A DNA stretch of 64,000 nucleotides from Paraburkholderia ginsengiterrae. Lineage in GTDB: Bacteria; Pseudomonadota; Gammaproteobacteria; Burkholderiales; Burkholderiaceae. Made by a program: the position numbers and the translations under genes. The first letter of the stretch is position 1. Every line of letters begins with the position of its first letter. The notes under the pieces were generated by a model. That model saw only the letters and a program-made list of their open reading frames with translations, did not search any database and was not told where the DNA came from. The DNA is taken from contig NZ_LXKA01000033.1 of NCBI RefSeq assembly GCF_001645125.1, positions 105,981 to 169,980 on the forward strand. Direction: 5' to 3'. Below, in pieces: positions 34,895 to 44,582 of the stretch.

Positions 34895-35758
34895 ATGATC
34901 AATCTGCACGAACTCCGGTATGTTCGGCTCGGTACCGGCGACCTCGACGCCGCGGCGAAGTATGCGGCCAATATCCTCGGATTGCAGCTGGTGCGCCGCG
35001 AGAGTGGCTGGGTCTACCTGCGCTCCGATGAACGCGATCACACGCTGGTCTACTTCGAAGGCGATCCAGCTGACCATACGGTCGCCTTCGATGTCGTCAC
35101 GAACGAGGCGCTCGAGGATGCGGGCGCGGTATTGGAGCAGAACGGTTTTAGCGTCCACGCCGGCAGTCGCGACGAGTGCGATCAACGGCGCGTACGCGCC
35201 TTCATCAGTTTCAAGGACCCGTCGGGCAACCGCATCGAACTGGTGTTTGGCGCCTTGCATAGCGGCCGCCGCTATTTCCCATCGCGCGACGCCGGAATCA
35301 CCGGCTTCAGCCACGTGGGTCTGCGCAGCAGCGATCCCCGGCGCGACGAGATCTTCTGGACCAAACTGTGCAATGCGCGCGTGAGCGACCGGATCGGATC
35401 TGCGCCGCTGCTGAGAATCGACGAGGTGCATCACCGGATCGCCCTCTTTCCGTCATCATTCGCCGGCATTCAACATATCAATCACCAGGTTGAGAGCATC
35501 GACGATGTCATGCGTGCCTGGTACACCCTGCGTGAAAAGGGCATACCCATCCGGTTCGGACCGGGGCGGCATCCTACCTCGGGCGCTATCTTTCTCTACT
35601 TCGAGGGCCCAGACGGAATGACTTACGAATATTCGACAGGCGTTCGTCTGATCAGGAACGACGAGGAGGCGACTTACTGCCCCCGCCAGTTCCCGTTCGA
35701 TCCGACCGGTTTTTGCATGTGGGGCGCCAAACCCGACATTCCAGAATTTCAAACCTGA
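34895..35758 (+). CDS. Extradiol ring-cleavage dioxygenase (VOC superfamily, BphC-like)
   Basis: Two-domain type I extradiol dioxygenase of 287 residues that would cleave a catechol with Fe(II) or Mn(II). With the ATG at 34895 as start, the metal triad falls at His140 (GFSHVGLRS), His194 (QHINHQVES) and Glu246 (MTYEYSTG), all in the C-terminal catalytic domain. The N-terminal domain (RYVRLGTGDLDAAAKYAANILG) is the usual non-catalytic repeat. The GTG at 34886 is a less likely start. It is followed 54 bp later by an aromatic acid:H+ symporter, which together suggest use of a carboxylated catechol or steroid-type diol. No other pathway genes are nearby. Confidence 0.88.
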   Translation: MINLHELRYVRLGTGDLDAAAKYAANILGLQLVRRESGWVYLRSDERDHTLVYFEGDPADHTVAFDVVTNEALEDAGAVLEQNGFSVHAGSRDECDQRRVRAFISFKDPSGNRIELVFGALHSGRRYFPSRDAGITGFSHVGLRSSDPRRDEIFWTKLCNARVSDRIGSAPLLRIDEVHHRIALFPSSFAGIQHINHQVESIDDVMRAWYTLREKGIPIRFGPGRHPTSGAIFLYFEGPDGMTYEYSTGVRLIRNDEEATYCPRQFPFDPTGFCMWGAKPDIPEFQT

Positions 35759-35812
35759 CGCAGGAACAACCCAGGTACACGGCTCCGCTTTCGCGACGGC
35801 AGGGAGAGCGCC

Positions 35813-37174
35813 ATGGCGACGATCAGAACAGTCGATGTTCAGGACTTCATCAACTCGCACAAGCTGACGACGTATCAGCTCATGATCGTCGCGCTGTGCT
35901 TCCTGGCAGTCGCGTTCGATGGTTTCGATACGGCAAGCATCGGCTTTATTGCGCCTGCCATCAGGAAGCAATGGGCATTGAGCGCGCTTCAGTTGGCACC
36001 TGTGTTCGGCGGCGGCCTGTTTGGCCTGATGATAGGTGCGCTTCTGTTCGGTCCGCTGGCCGACCGGTTTGGGCGCAAGCCCATACTTTGCGTTTCAGTC
36101 GCACTTTTCGGCGTCCTGTGCCTGTGGTCTGCCTACGCGACTTCCCTGCGCGAACTCATACTCTTGCGATTCCTGACAGGTCTGGGTCTTGGCGGAGCCA
36201 TGCCAACGGCCATTGCGATGACATCCGAGTTCGGTCCCGAGAAACAGCGCTCGCTTCTGGTGACGAGCATGTTCTGTGGCTTCACGTTAGGCGGGGCATC
36301 CGGGGGCCTGGTTGCCTCGCAGATCATGCCCCTGCATGGCTGGCAGGGCGTGCTGTTATTCGGTGGAACAATGCCGTTGCTGCTGGTGCCGGTTCTGGCA
36401 TGGCTTCTGCCCGAGTCGGTCCGGTACCTCGCGTTGAACGGCCGCAAGCGCGAGCAAGTCGCGCGCACACTCCAGCGCATAGCGCCGCAAGAGGCACTCG
36501 ACCATGCAACGTTCACCGTTCCCGAGAACAAGGCCAAGGGTTCTCCGGTGCGCAACCTTTTCGGCAACGACGTGATCGCCGGCACCGTCTGCCTTTGGCT
36601 CACCTTCTTCATGAGTCTGATGGTGTACTACCTGCTCACCAGCTGGCTGCCGACCGTCATTAACAGCACAGGCATCCCTCTGGGCAAGACTGCACTGGTC
36701 GCCGCGGCGCTGCCACTGGGTAGCACGGTCGGCGCTGTGCTGATCGGCCGCCTGATGGACCGGCACAGTCCCTATCTGGTGCTCGCAGGTTCCTACTTGA
36801 TAGCCGCCATGTTTATCCTGCTGATCGGCGTCGCATCGTCGTTGCCGATGCTGGTGGTCGCAGTCTTTGGGGCGGGTTTTGCGACAGGCGGCGCGCAGAC
36901 CGGCGCCAATGCACTCGCGGCGGCCTACTATCCAACCGCAAACCGCGTCTCCGGTGTGAGTTGGGCACTTGGCATTGGCCGGGTGGGTTCGATCGTGGGA
37001 TCGATGATCGGCGGCGTGCTGTTAGCGATGCATCTAGGCCTGCCCATTATGTTTGTCCTGGTCGCGATTCCCGCTATCGTCGCCGCACTCAGCATGTTTG
37101 GGATGGGGCGTCACGAGGCCGCGCTCAGATCGTCTGAAGTTGCCCGAACGCCCCATGGTTCCGTCCAACCTTAG
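35813..37174 (+). CDS. MFS transporter, aromatic acid:H+ symporter family (PcaK-like)
   Basis: A 453-residue inner-membrane symporter with 12 predicted helices. The AAHS motif DGFDTASIGFIAPAI lies in helix 1 (the conserved Asp pair used for transport), and FGPLADRFGRKPILC forms the helix 2-3 loop. GGGAGAG just before the ATG supports the start. It is the partner of the extradiol dioxygenase 54 bp upstream and should import the ring substrate or its precursor, such as a hydroxybenzoate. It converges with the secreted propeller gene, whose stop lies only 8 bp away. Confidence 0.9.
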   Translation: MATIRTVDVQDFINSHKLTTYQLMIVALCFLAVAFDGFDTASIGFIAPAIRKQWALSALQLAPVFGGGLFGLMIGALLFGPLADRFGRKPILCVSVALFGVLCLWSAYATSLRELILLRFLTGLGLGGAMPTAIAMTSEFGPEKQRSLLVTSMFCGFTLGGASGGLVASQIMPLHGWQGVLLFGGTMPLLLVPVLAWLLPESVRYLALNGRKREQVARTLQRIAPQEALDHATFTVPENKAKGSPVRNLFGNDVIAGTVCLWLTFFMSLMVYYLLTSWLPTVINSTGIPLGKTALVAAALPLGSTVGAVLIGRLMDRHSPYLVLAGSYLIAAMFILLIGVASSLPMLVVAVFGAGFATGGAQTGANALAAAYYPTANRVSGVSWALGIGRVGSIVGSMIGGVLLAMHLGLPIMFVLVAIPAIVAALSMFGMGRHEAALRSSEVARTPHGSVQP

Positions 37175-37182
37175 GCACCCCT

Positions 37183-39168
37183 TCACTTCACGGCAAAGGG
37201 CGACACCACCATCGACTTCACCGCCCCCACCCCGCTGCCAGTCGATACCGGCGGCGTCCAGCGATACACCACAACGCTCGCGTCGTTGTAGTTGTCCTTC
37301 GTGACTTCATATTCGCCAGTCGAGCGCCGATACGCCCGAAGTCCGTACATGGAGTCCACGTCGTTGCCGACATCGACTGCGTTCGGATTGCTATTGACGA
37401 ACGTGATGTCGAGCTTGCCCGTGGTGAGGTTGAATGCATCGACATTCGGCACGGTATGCACGTAGCCCACAAACAGATAATTGCCGGCGGCCACAATCGA
37501 TTTGGCATTCGCGCTCGTGATGTTGATCACCGGGTTCGGCGTGGTCCGGTTGCCGGCCAGCCAGCCGTGATACACCTCGACACGCGATCCGACCGCGGTC
37601 CAGTCCGTGCTTCCGGCCGGCCCTTGCGTGAGTATCATCGTGTCGCTCTCGGGCAGGTAGACGATCCGCGTCAGTTGCGAGATCGTGGGCGGAAGCGGCA
37701 TCGCGATCGCCGTGCCCCAGACCGGTTTGCCCTTCGCATCGAAGCCGGTCAGCGGATAGTGAGAAATGACATTGGTTTTGTCGAGCCCCGCCCAGATATC
37801 GCCCTTGCTATCGAGGCAGAAACCGTTGCGCACTTTCGCCATCGTCCCGAAGGACGCTCCCGGCAACGTGCTATCGGGAATCGCGATGTACCCGCTCGCC
37901 GGGCTGAAGTGGAAAAAGTAGAACGTATCGGGATTCTGGCTCCCCGCGACGAGTATCCGGTGTCCGCCCACACTGGCAAGCTGCGCGAAATGTTCGCCGC
38001 GCTCGTGGTCGGCGAGATTGATGCGCGGATCGGACGGATAGGTGATCGGATCGATCGTGTTAGCGATGTAGGTGCCGCCCACGGTGCCCGAATAGATGTT
38101 CATTCCGCCGTAGAAGATCGCTCCGTCGGTGGCTGGGTCCGGTGCCGCGTTGCCTTCAAAGTTCACCGACTGGAGCTGCCAGCGCAGGACTCCGCTGGCG
38201 TCGTACCCGTGAATGTCGGTGCCGCCGTTGCGGCCGAGATCCCACGACCCGCCCCACGGGTTGTTCAGGACATAAAGGTTGCGCGCGGCATCCCTGCCGA
38301 GCCCGGTCACACGCGTAAAGCGCCGGTCGCCCACCTGCCCCTTGATGCCGGTGACCGTATTGAGGTAGCCGCCCTGAACCCCAAACGTGCCGGCAGCATA
38401 GGGTGCGCCGGACACATCATAGATCTTGATGTTCATATCCGGACCCTCGTCGCCGATCCATAACTGTCCGCTGATCGCGTCGAAATACAGGGACGACGGT
38501 TGCGCCCTGGCCGGCAACTGGATGGTGTTTCCGCGCACACCGGTCGGGCCGAACTCGATCACGGCGCCCATGCTTTGTTGCGCGACCCAGAGGTTGCCGG
38601 CCGCGTCCACCGCCAGCGCGCCCGGCGCGGCCACGCTGATGTCGCGCAGCCAAACACCTGAGGTCGTGAACACGCGCACGCGGTTGCCCGGGAAATCACT
38701 CGCGTAGAGCAGCGAGCCGGAGGTCGCGAGTCCGGTGACCACATCCGCGAGACGTTCGGTGGTCGTGTCGCTTACCGTGATGAGCAGGTCGCGCATGCGG
38801 CTCGTCCGGTTGTATCGGCCAACCTTACCGCTTCCATACGTGGCATTGAACTGCAGCGCGGCGAACAGCGAGGTCGAGTTGCCGGTGATCGCGCCGCCCT
38901 GAAACTCGGCGTGCGAGCCGATCGAACCGAGGTTGCGTGCGTTCTGATAGATCGCGATGCCGCCTTCGTCTTCGTCCCACATCGATGCGGTATAGATCAC
39001 CCCTTCCGGTGCCACCCACATGGAGCGGGCCACGTTGCCGACCCGCGTCGTCGCGGTGCCATGCGTGTTGGCGATCCAGCCGGTGGAGTATTGCGCTTCG
39101 CAAACGGACACAGCCGCTGCGTTCAGCATCACCGCGACGAGCGCGGAACACAGTCCTTTGACGAACAT
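37183..39168 (-). CDS. Large secreted beta-propeller protein of unknown function
   Basis: A 661-residue exported protein with a signal peptide (ALVAVMLNAAAVSVCEA). The mature part contains repeated NHL/SMP-30-type blades: APGALAVDAAGNLWVAQQ, ISGQLWIGDEG, DAARNLYVLNN, DSKGDIWAGLD and SIVAAGNYLFVGYVH. It has the look of a single large propeller or two propellers and may bind a sugar lactone or polymer at the cell surface. No catalytic motif was recognised. It is transcribed after the VOC gene at 39.4 kb on the same strand but 251 bp away. A different, smaller propeller protein is encoded at 44.6 kb. Confidence 0.75.
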   Translation of the reverse strand: MFVKGLCSALVAVMLNAAAVSVCEAQYSTGWIANTHGTATTRVGNVARSMWVAPEGVIYTASMWDEDEGGIAIYQNARNLGSIGSHAEFQGGAITGNSTSLFAALQFNATYGSGKVGRYNRTSRMRDLLITVSDTTTERLADVVTGLATSGSLLYASDFPGNRVRVFTTSGVWLRDISVAAPGALAVDAAGNLWVAQQSMGAVIEFGPTGVRGNTIQLPARAQPSSLYFDAISGQLWIGDEGPDMNIKIYDVSGAPYAAGTFGVQGGYLNTVTGIKGQVGDRRFTRVTGLGRDAARNLYVLNNPWGGSWDLGRNGGTDIHGYDASGVLRWQLQSVNFEGNAAPDPATDGAIFYGGMNIYSGTVGGTYIANTIDPITYPSDPRINLADHERGEHFAQLASVGGHRILVAGSQNPDTFYFFHFSPASGYIAIPDSTLPGASFGTMAKVRNGFCLDSKGDIWAGLDKTNVISHYPLTGFDAKGKPVWGTAIAMPLPPTISQLTRIVYLPESDTMILTQGPAGSTDWTAVGSRVEVYHGWLAGNRTTPNPVINITSANAKSIVAAGNYLFVGYVHTVPNVDAFNLTTGKLDITFVNSNPNAVDVGNDVDSMYGLRAYRRSTGEYEVTKDNYNDASVVVYRWTPPVSTGSGVGAVKSMVVSPFAVK

Positions 39169-39419
39169 GAGAGAGGTTTCTTCGATCGCACGCCGTGCAG
39201 TACAGGCGTCCTTAGTACGGTGTTGCCAGCCCTGGCAACTTGCAGTCCGAACCCTGACGATTCGAAGCCGTGCGCCGCGCGGCGCGCGACGTCAAGCATC
39301 GAATTGGCGTGGGATGTCGTCAGGGTTAACGGCGATGCGCGGCGCGAGTTGAGCGAATTTACAACTGGGCTGTGATGGGGGCGCCGCGAGCGGGGGCGCG
39401 AGTTAGCGTGACAAAAAAA

Positions 39420-39794
39420 TTACGCCTCGGGCTGGTGGCAAACCACCTCGATGTTGTGCCCGTCCGGACCGATTACAAAGGCGGCATAGTAGTTCGCGTG
39501 GTAATTCGGGCGCAGGCCAGGTGCGCCATGGTCTTTGCCGCCCGCCTCGAGCGCCGCGCGATAGAAAGCGTCGACTTGCTGGCGATTGTCGGCCGTGAAA
39601 GCCAGGTGAAGATGCGCCGGCTTCTCCCCGGTCTGGAACAGACACAACGAAGGCTTGTTCGGCGGGCTAAGCTCGACACCGTACTCCGGCGGCCCCTCCC
39701 CGACAATTGCTACGCCGATCGGCTCCAGCGCCTTGAGGAAGAACGCCTTGCTCACTGCATAGTCGGTGACGCCGAATTTGACGTGGTCAAACAT
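39420..39794 (-). CDS. VOC-family protein (glyoxalase-like)
   Basis: A 124-residue single-domain VOC protein. Candidate metal ligands are His4 in MFDHVKFG, His in HLHLAFTA and Glu in NIEVVCHQ. The AFYRAALEAGGKDHGAPG and NYYAAFVIGPDGHNIE blocks are typical of the small glyoxalase/bleomycin-resistance-like proteins that are usually dimeric. AGGAG before ATG 39794 decides the start. It lies beside an unrelated secreted propeller gene, so context gives no substrate. Confidence 0.88.
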   Translation of the reverse strand: MFDHVKFGVTDYAVSKAFFLKALEPIGVAIVGEGPPEYGVELSPPNKPSLCLFQTGEKPAHLHLAFTADNRQQVDAFYRAALEAGGKDHGAPGLRPNYHANYYAAFVIGPDGHNIEVVCHQPEA

Positions 39795-40102
39795 GGGTTC
39801 TCCTGAAGTGCGTGGGCCTGCGCGAGGCCCAACGTGATTGAGAGATGACCGCGATGTTGCCACACAGCGACCAGCCGCCACAAGTCGCCAGCGGCGGCGA
39901 GCGGACTATGCCATCTGCATGGCGGACACCCGTTGCCCGGCGGCGGGCAAGGCAGCAACTCGACCGACCGCATCCCGAACGTACCGGCCCGAAAACGTAA
40001 TAGCGCTGCGGCGCGTGAGATGACGCTGCAGGCGAAATCGCGCCAGTCAAAGTCCGACCTTAACGGCCAGGCAACTCCAGACGGGGGATCTCCGCAAAAA
40101 TT

Positions 40103-40309
40103 CCGTGCGCCGGTCTCCAGCAGTGCTATTACGTGGCCGGCGAATGGGACTTTGTCCTGATTCTCGCCGTTCGCGACATGGATCAGTACACCGAACTTAC
40201 GCGCGAGCTCTTCTTTTCAAACAACAACGTCAAGCGGTTCAAGACGTTGGTGAGCATGAGCCGCGTGAAAGTTGGACTGGAAGTCCCGATCGATCTGGAC
40301 GAAGGCTGA
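40103..40309 (+). pseudogene. Lrp/AsnC regulator C-terminal remnant
   Basis: The last 63 codons before TGA 40309 read QQCYYVAGEWDFVLILAVRD, then YTELTRELFFSNNNVKRFKT and VKVGLEVPIDLDEG, an unmistakable Lrp/AsnC ligand-binding (RAM) domain. Just upstream KFRAPVSS (the start of that domain) is found in a different frame, so a small deletion broke the gene. No helix-turn-helix part is recognisable in the 300 bp before it. Only a decayed tail remains, next to a MocR-type gene on the other strand. Confidence 0.75.
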
Positions 40310-40339
40310 CATCGTGCCGCGCGTCATCGCGCAACGGAT

Positions 40340-41878
40340 TCATCCACCCGTGTGCACTCTCTGAAAGGCCGCAGCGCGTTTCCGCCCAGCCAGTCTTGCC
40401 GCCTCGCCGATAACAATGGCAAGGCGCTCCGCGGCCGCGCGCATTTGCGCCTGAGTAAATCCGCCAAATCCCAATACGAGGCCCGGCCGTTCCGTCCCGG
40501 CTGCATACATCGGCGACACCGCCCGCACCGCAACGCCTTCCTGTGCCGACCGTTCGGCGATAGCGCGATCGTCCAAACCCCGCGCCAGCCACAGAACGAG
40601 ATGCATGCCCTGGTCACCCGGTTCGAGCCAGGCAAGCTCCCTTGGGAGCAGAGCGCCGAGCGTCGCGATCAACTGCTGCCGGTGATCGGCGTACACCTTG
40701 CGCACCTTGCGAATGTGCCGCTCCAGATGGCCCTCAGCCATGAAGGCGGCGAGCACATGCTGATCCGCATTCGGCGGATGACGATCCATCAGCACGCGCG
40801 CGCCGCAGAAGGAATCGACCAGGGCGTCGGGAGCAATCACGAAGCCAAGGCGCAGCGAAGGAAACAGGACCTTGCTGAAGGTGCCGAGATAAACCACCCT
40901 GTCCGGATCCTGGCCCTGAAGCGAGGGAAACGGATAGCCCTCGTAACGTAGCTCGCTGTCATAGTCGTCTTCGATGACCCATGCGCGGTTCGAGCGTGCC
41001 CATGCGAGCAACGTGTTGCGCCGCGCCATGCTCAACGGCATGCCTAGCGGATATTGATGAGACGGCGTAACGAATGCTGCGCGTGCGTCGGGCGCCATGC
41101 GCACGCCTGCTTCGACGTCCATGCCTTCGGCGTCGACGGGAACACGGATCATCGTCTCGCGATGCCCCGCGCTTTCGAGTATCGCGGTGACTCCGCGATA
41201 AGCGGGATTTTCGACCCACACCTTGTCGCGCCCGCTGAGCAATACCTGGCAGGCGAGAAAAAGTCCCTGCTGCGTGCCGCTGGTCACGATGACCTGATGG
41301 GGCTCGCAGCGTACCGACCGCGATTTGCGGACGTAGTCGGCAATCGCTTGCCGCAGCGGCCATGCCCCGAACGGATCAGCGTAGCCGGCGGGGGCGCCTG
41401 GACCGCGGGCACGCAGCCGGTTGCCGAGCCGGCGCCAGATGTCGGCGGGCGCAGTCACGCCGATCGGCACGGAGATCGCGAACGGCACCGCCGGCAGCGG
41501 CTGGAACTCGCGCGCAATCCGGGCAAACATGCCGGCCCGTTCCGGCAGTTCGGCGCGGACGTCTTCCCGCCGCCCCGGTTGACGGGCACGTGCCGGCGGC
41601 GGCTCGGCGAGCGCGTGCGCCACACGCGTTCCGCCCCTGCCCTTCGACTCCAGAAAGCCTTCGGCGATCAACTGCTCGTACGCTTCCACCACCGTCCCGC
41701 GGCCGATTTGCAACGAGCTGGCGAGCAGCCGGGTGGACGGCAAGGGGTCGCCCGGCTGGATTGCGCCCTCGCGAACCGCGTCGCGTAACGCCTGCGCGAG
41801 CTGCCGGCTCAGGTTGCCGGCAGCCCGATCCAATGTGCCGATCGACGGAATCTCCACGACACGGGTTGTTCTCGCCAT
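40340..41878 (-). CDS. MocR-type regulator (GntR winged helix fused to aminotransferase domain)
   Basis: A 512-residue PLP-dependent transcription factor. Residues about 12-80 are a GntR-type winged helix (LAQALRDAVREGAIQPGDPLPSTR interrupted by the turn, TVVEAYEQLIAEGFLESKGR). The rest is a fold type I aminotransferase domain with the PLP-binding Lys in YLGTFSKVLFPSLRLGF and Asp/Tyr contacts in VIEDDYDSELRY. PdxR, TauR and GabR are known relatives. It diverges from a PaiB-like gene at 42005 across a 126-bp region with a short inverted repeat. This is the standard layout for MocR-controlled neighbours. Confidence 0.92.
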   Translation of the reverse strand: MARTTRVVEIPSIGTLDRAAGNLSRQLAQALRDAVREGAIQPGDPLPSTRLLASSLQIGRGTVVEAYEQLIAEGFLESKGRGGTRVAHALAEPPPARARQPGRREDVRAELPERAGMFARIAREFQPLPAVPFAISVPIGVTAPADIWRRLGNRLRARGPGAPAGYADPFGAWPLRQAIADYVRKSRSVRCEPHQVIVTSGTQQGLFLACQVLLSGRDKVWVENPAYRGVTAILESAGHRETMIRVPVDAEGMDVEAGVRMAPDARAAFVTPSHQYPLGMPLSMARRNTLLAWARSNRAWVIEDDYDSELRYEGYPFPSLQGQDPDRVVYLGTFSKVLFPSLRLGFVIAPDALVDSFCGARVLMDRHPPNADQHVLAAFMAEGHLERHIRKVRKVYADHRQQLIATLGALLPRELAWLEPGDQGMHLVLWLARGLDDRAIAERSAQEGVAVRAVSPMYAAGTERPGLVLGFGGFTQAQMRAAAERLAIVIGEAARLAGRKRAAAFQRVHTGG

Positions 41879-41903
41879 GATTCTGGTCCTGCGAAATATG
41901 TCT

Positions 41904-41931
41904 AAACTGGCTCTGTAGGATAAACCAGATT
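41904..41931. promoter_or_regulatory. Inverted repeat in the MocR / PaiB-like divergent promoter
   Basis: AAACTGG and ACCAGAT flank CTCTGTAGGATA, an inverted repeat (CTGG-N14-CCAG) 26 bp upstream of the MocR start. It is a plausible operator for that regulator. Confidence 0.35.
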
Positions 41932-42004
41932 ACAGTAACAATGGCCGCATGCGAAGGTCGAGTCCACGACCCTTTCCGTCAACTTGCCAGCGAGTGATCC
42001 CACG

Positions 42005-42643
42005 ATGTACGTGCCCGCCCATTTCAGCGAATCCAACCCCGAAGTCCTGCATGCGCTCATCATGGAGCACCCGTTCGGCACGCTCGTCACGAGCGGCAAG
42101 AGCGGGCTGGACGCGAATCACATTCCATTCCGGTTAATCACCGGCGACGGCACGCCCGACACGCTGCAGGCGCACGTGGCACGGGCGAATCCACTCTGGC
42201 AGGACGTGGCGGACGGCGACGAGGTGCTCGCCATCTTCCGTGCGGGCGACGCCTACATCTCGCCCACCTGGTATCCGAGCAAGCACGAGCACCACAAGCA
42301 GGTGCCCACGTGGAACTACGTGGTCGTGCATGCGCACGGGCGTATCCGCATCCGGGACGACGAGAAGTTCGTACGCGGTCTGGTGGCGCAACTTACGCGC
42401 ACCCACGAGGCGAGCGAGCCAACGCCGTGGAAGATGGGCGATGCCCCGGCCGACTACCTGGAAGGATTGCTCGCGGCGATCGTAGGCCTCGAAATCGAAA
42501 TCACGCGGCTTGTCGGCAAACGCAAGCTGAGCCAGAACAAGGAAGAACGCGATATCCGCGGTGCGGCTGAAACGCTTAGGGCTCGCGATAGTCACGAAAT
42601 CGGCGACGCAATGTTGGCCTGCGCCCAACAAAAACAGGAATAA
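42005..42643 (+). CDS. PaiB-like FMN-binding negative transcriptional regulator family protein
   Basis: A 212-residue protein of the FMN_bind_2 family (split-barrel flavin fold). Typical blocks are MYVPAHFSESNPEVLHALI, HPFGTLVTSGKSGLDANHIPF and AYISPTWYPSKHEHHKQVPTWNYVVVHAHG (interrupted). PaiB of Bacillus represses degradative enzyme synthesis; most homologues have not been tested and may be flavin enzymes. ATG 42005 is the start, with MPASDPT upstream as a weaker alternative. It is divergent from the MocR gene and presumably controlled by it. Confidence 0.88.
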   Translation: MYVPAHFSESNPEVLHALIMEHPFGTLVTSGKSGLDANHIPFRLITGDGTPDTLQAHVARANPLWQDVADGDEVLAIFRAGDAYISPTWYPSKHEHHKQVPTWNYVVVHAHGRIRIRDDEKFVRGLVAQLTRTHEASEPTPWKMGDAPADYLEGLLAAIVGLEIEITRLVGKRKLSQNKEERDIRGAAETLRARDSHEIGDAMLACAQQKQE

Positions 42644-42788
42644 GGCGGGCTCGACACGACATTTGCATCGTGCGTTTTACGCCTTGATGCTCATCGAAAA
42701 ATCACGCCGCCAATACTTTGCGTACCGTCGCATGCACGCGTGAACACGCGAAATGCGGAGGGTTCTTTGTCTCATCCGGAAACACCCT

Positions 42789-43115
42789 ATGTTCGCTTCC
42801 ACCTTTATCTTCCGAGCCGGCCAGTACGACGAAGAATTTCATCGCCTCGATCAGCAAATTGCGGAGGCGGCTCGCTCCATACCTGGTTATGCAGGTGAAG
42901 AAACCTGGGAGAATCCGGGTGCCGGGTTGATCCAGAATGTTTACTACTGGGAGTCGGAAGAAGCGCTTCAGCAGTTGATCAGTCATCCGGTTCATCAAGA
43001 GGCAAAATCGAAGCAGGCGCGCTGGCTTGACGGCTACCGGGTCATCATTTCAAAAGTGATCCGCCAATATGGCGATGGCGGCGTGGCCCAGCCGCATGAG
43101 ATTCGCCCCGCGTGA
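42789..43115 (+). CDS. Small ABM-domain protein (antibiotic biosynthesis monooxygenase-like)
   Basis: A 108-residue protein with a ferredoxin-like fold of the ABM/heme-degrading dimer type: FASTFIFRAGQYDEEFHRL at the start, IPGYAGEETWENPGAGL and NVYYWESEEALQQLISHPVHQEA. Such proteins are usually dimeric enzymes or binding proteins without a fixed substrate. The ATG at 42789 has only a weak ribosome-binding site (CGGAAA). It lies 146 bp after the PaiB-like gene on the same strand. The approximately 295 bp after it, to the methyltransferase gene, hold nothing I can support. Confidence 0.75.
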   Translation: MFASTFIFRAGQYDEEFHRLDQQIAEAARSIPGYAGEETWENPGAGLIQNVYYWESEEALQQLISHPVHQEAKSKQARWLDGYRVIISKVIRQYGDGGVAQPHEIRPA

Positions 43116-43410
43116 CCCACTGCGCGCCGAGGTTCGCCGCCGAGGCTGTGCAAACCATCTTCTAAGGGCTACCTGGCAATTCGCGAACCCACTTCGAGCA
43201 ATTACCCCTAGCGGGTAACCCTGACTTGAGTACCGAAACCAGTCCCGTTGCCGGAGCGCAGTGCTACGCAAATCCGAAACTCACGCCCGGCACGTAATAA
43301 ATCGTGAAGTTTGAAAACGTTAAATAGAAGTCCCGACGGTGAGTTGCCGCACACAAGCGGGTCCCCGCCAGGTGTAGCTTATTCGGAAGGCATCCTGATC
43401 GGGACATGAC

Positions 43411-44238
43411 GTGGCAACCACCAATACACAAGATCGGATTAACCAGGCCGCGTGGAGCAGCCGCAGTGGACGGAAAGGGTTTGCCGTAGCCAGCGGCTGG
43501 ACCGATTCCGGCGAGGCGGCGGCACTCGCCTGGGTGACCCAGCAGGTGCAACACCAGCCCGTTCTCGACGTAGGCGTAGGCGGTGGCAGAACCGTAGCCC
43601 TCCTAACAGCTGTGAGCGACGACTACACGGCGGTCGACTACACGCCCGAACTGGTCGCGATTTGCCGGCATAACCATCCGGGCATCCGCGTGCAACAGAT
43701 GGACGCCCGCGACATGTCGGCCTTTCCGGACGAAAGTTTTGCGCTGGTCGTATTCAGCTACAACGGTATCGACGCGGTGGATTACCCAGGCCGCCGCGCC
43801 ATCTTGCGCGAGTTCTCCCGCGTGTTGAAGCCAGGCGGCCTGGTCCTGTTTTCTGCCCACAACCTGGACGGCCCCAGCTACCGGGAGAAGCCGCTGCATC
43901 TGCTGCGCATGCCAGAACTCTCGGTCAATCCGATTTCAACCTGTATCGATGTTGCGAGGGTCGCGTATTCGCTGACAATGGGCACCCTCAATTATGTTCG
44001 TTACTCGCCGCTCAATCGTGAATTCGACGGTTACGCGATCCGCGTTTGCGCCGCGCACGAATTCGGCATTGTGATTATGTACACCGACATGGACACGCAG
44101 TGCCGCCAGCTTGACGAAGTGGGTCTGCACACCGAGGCGGTATTCGGCAGTTCGGCCGGGAAGCGCCTGCAGAAGGGTGACGACCTGACGAATGATTCAT
44201 GGTTCCACTTTGTCGCGCGCAAGATCCCAATACAATAA
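43411..44238 (+). CDS. SAM-dependent class I methyltransferase
   Basis: A 275-residue methyltransferase. The SAM-binding motif is PVLDVGVGGGRTVALL, followed by the acidic AVDYTPELVAICRH, the second acidic QQMDARDMSAFPDESFALVVF and the post-motif RVLKPGGLVLFSAHNLDGPSYREK. It is complete in length. GTG 43411 with GGGA upstream is used as start; no ATG in the frame precedes the domain. The substrate is unknown, and the gene is flanked by unrelated genes. Confidence 0.88.
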   Translation: MATTNTQDRINQAAWSSRSGRKGFAVASGWTDSGEAAALAWVTQQVQHQPVLDVGVGGGRTVALLTAVSDDYTAVDYTPELVAICRHNHPGIRVQQMDARDMSAFPDESFALVVFSYNGIDAVDYPGRRAILREFSRVLKPGGLVLFSAHNLDGPSYREKPLHLLRMPELSVNPISTCIDVARVAYSLTMGTLNYVRYSPLNREFDGYAIRVCAAHEFGIVIMYTDMDTQCRQLDEVGLHTEAVFGSSAGKRLQKGDDLTNDSWFHFVARKIPIQ

Positions 44239-44582
44239 GGATGACAGAACGATAGCTGCGGGCCCATGGCGTCCGGCACGGCTAACCTGCAGTTTCCGAT
44301 CATCAAGCTCCTGCCCTCGCCTGCTGGAAAGCCCACAATTTCGCCCGTCTTTCCAGACCTCTGTCCGGGCATCCGCCCGTTGCGAACTGGATACCGCCAA
44401 TCCTTGTGGCGCTATTGAAAGACCGCCTCCTTCAGCGTCACACAGACGACACAAATCTTTTGGGAATAAGCGAGCGGCTTATTCGTTTACGCAGCACGCG
44501 AGTCGCGCGAAGCAATGCTGCGTCTTTAGCTGCGCGATTCGTGCTGGCTGATCGGACCGTCCGTGCAATAAGGAGGTGTCAA
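44239..44582. other. 344-bp gene-free stretch
   Basis: Holds the leader of the secreted propeller gene, with a perfect AAGGAGGTG ribosome-binding site at its right end. No other feature is supported. Confidence 0.5.
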
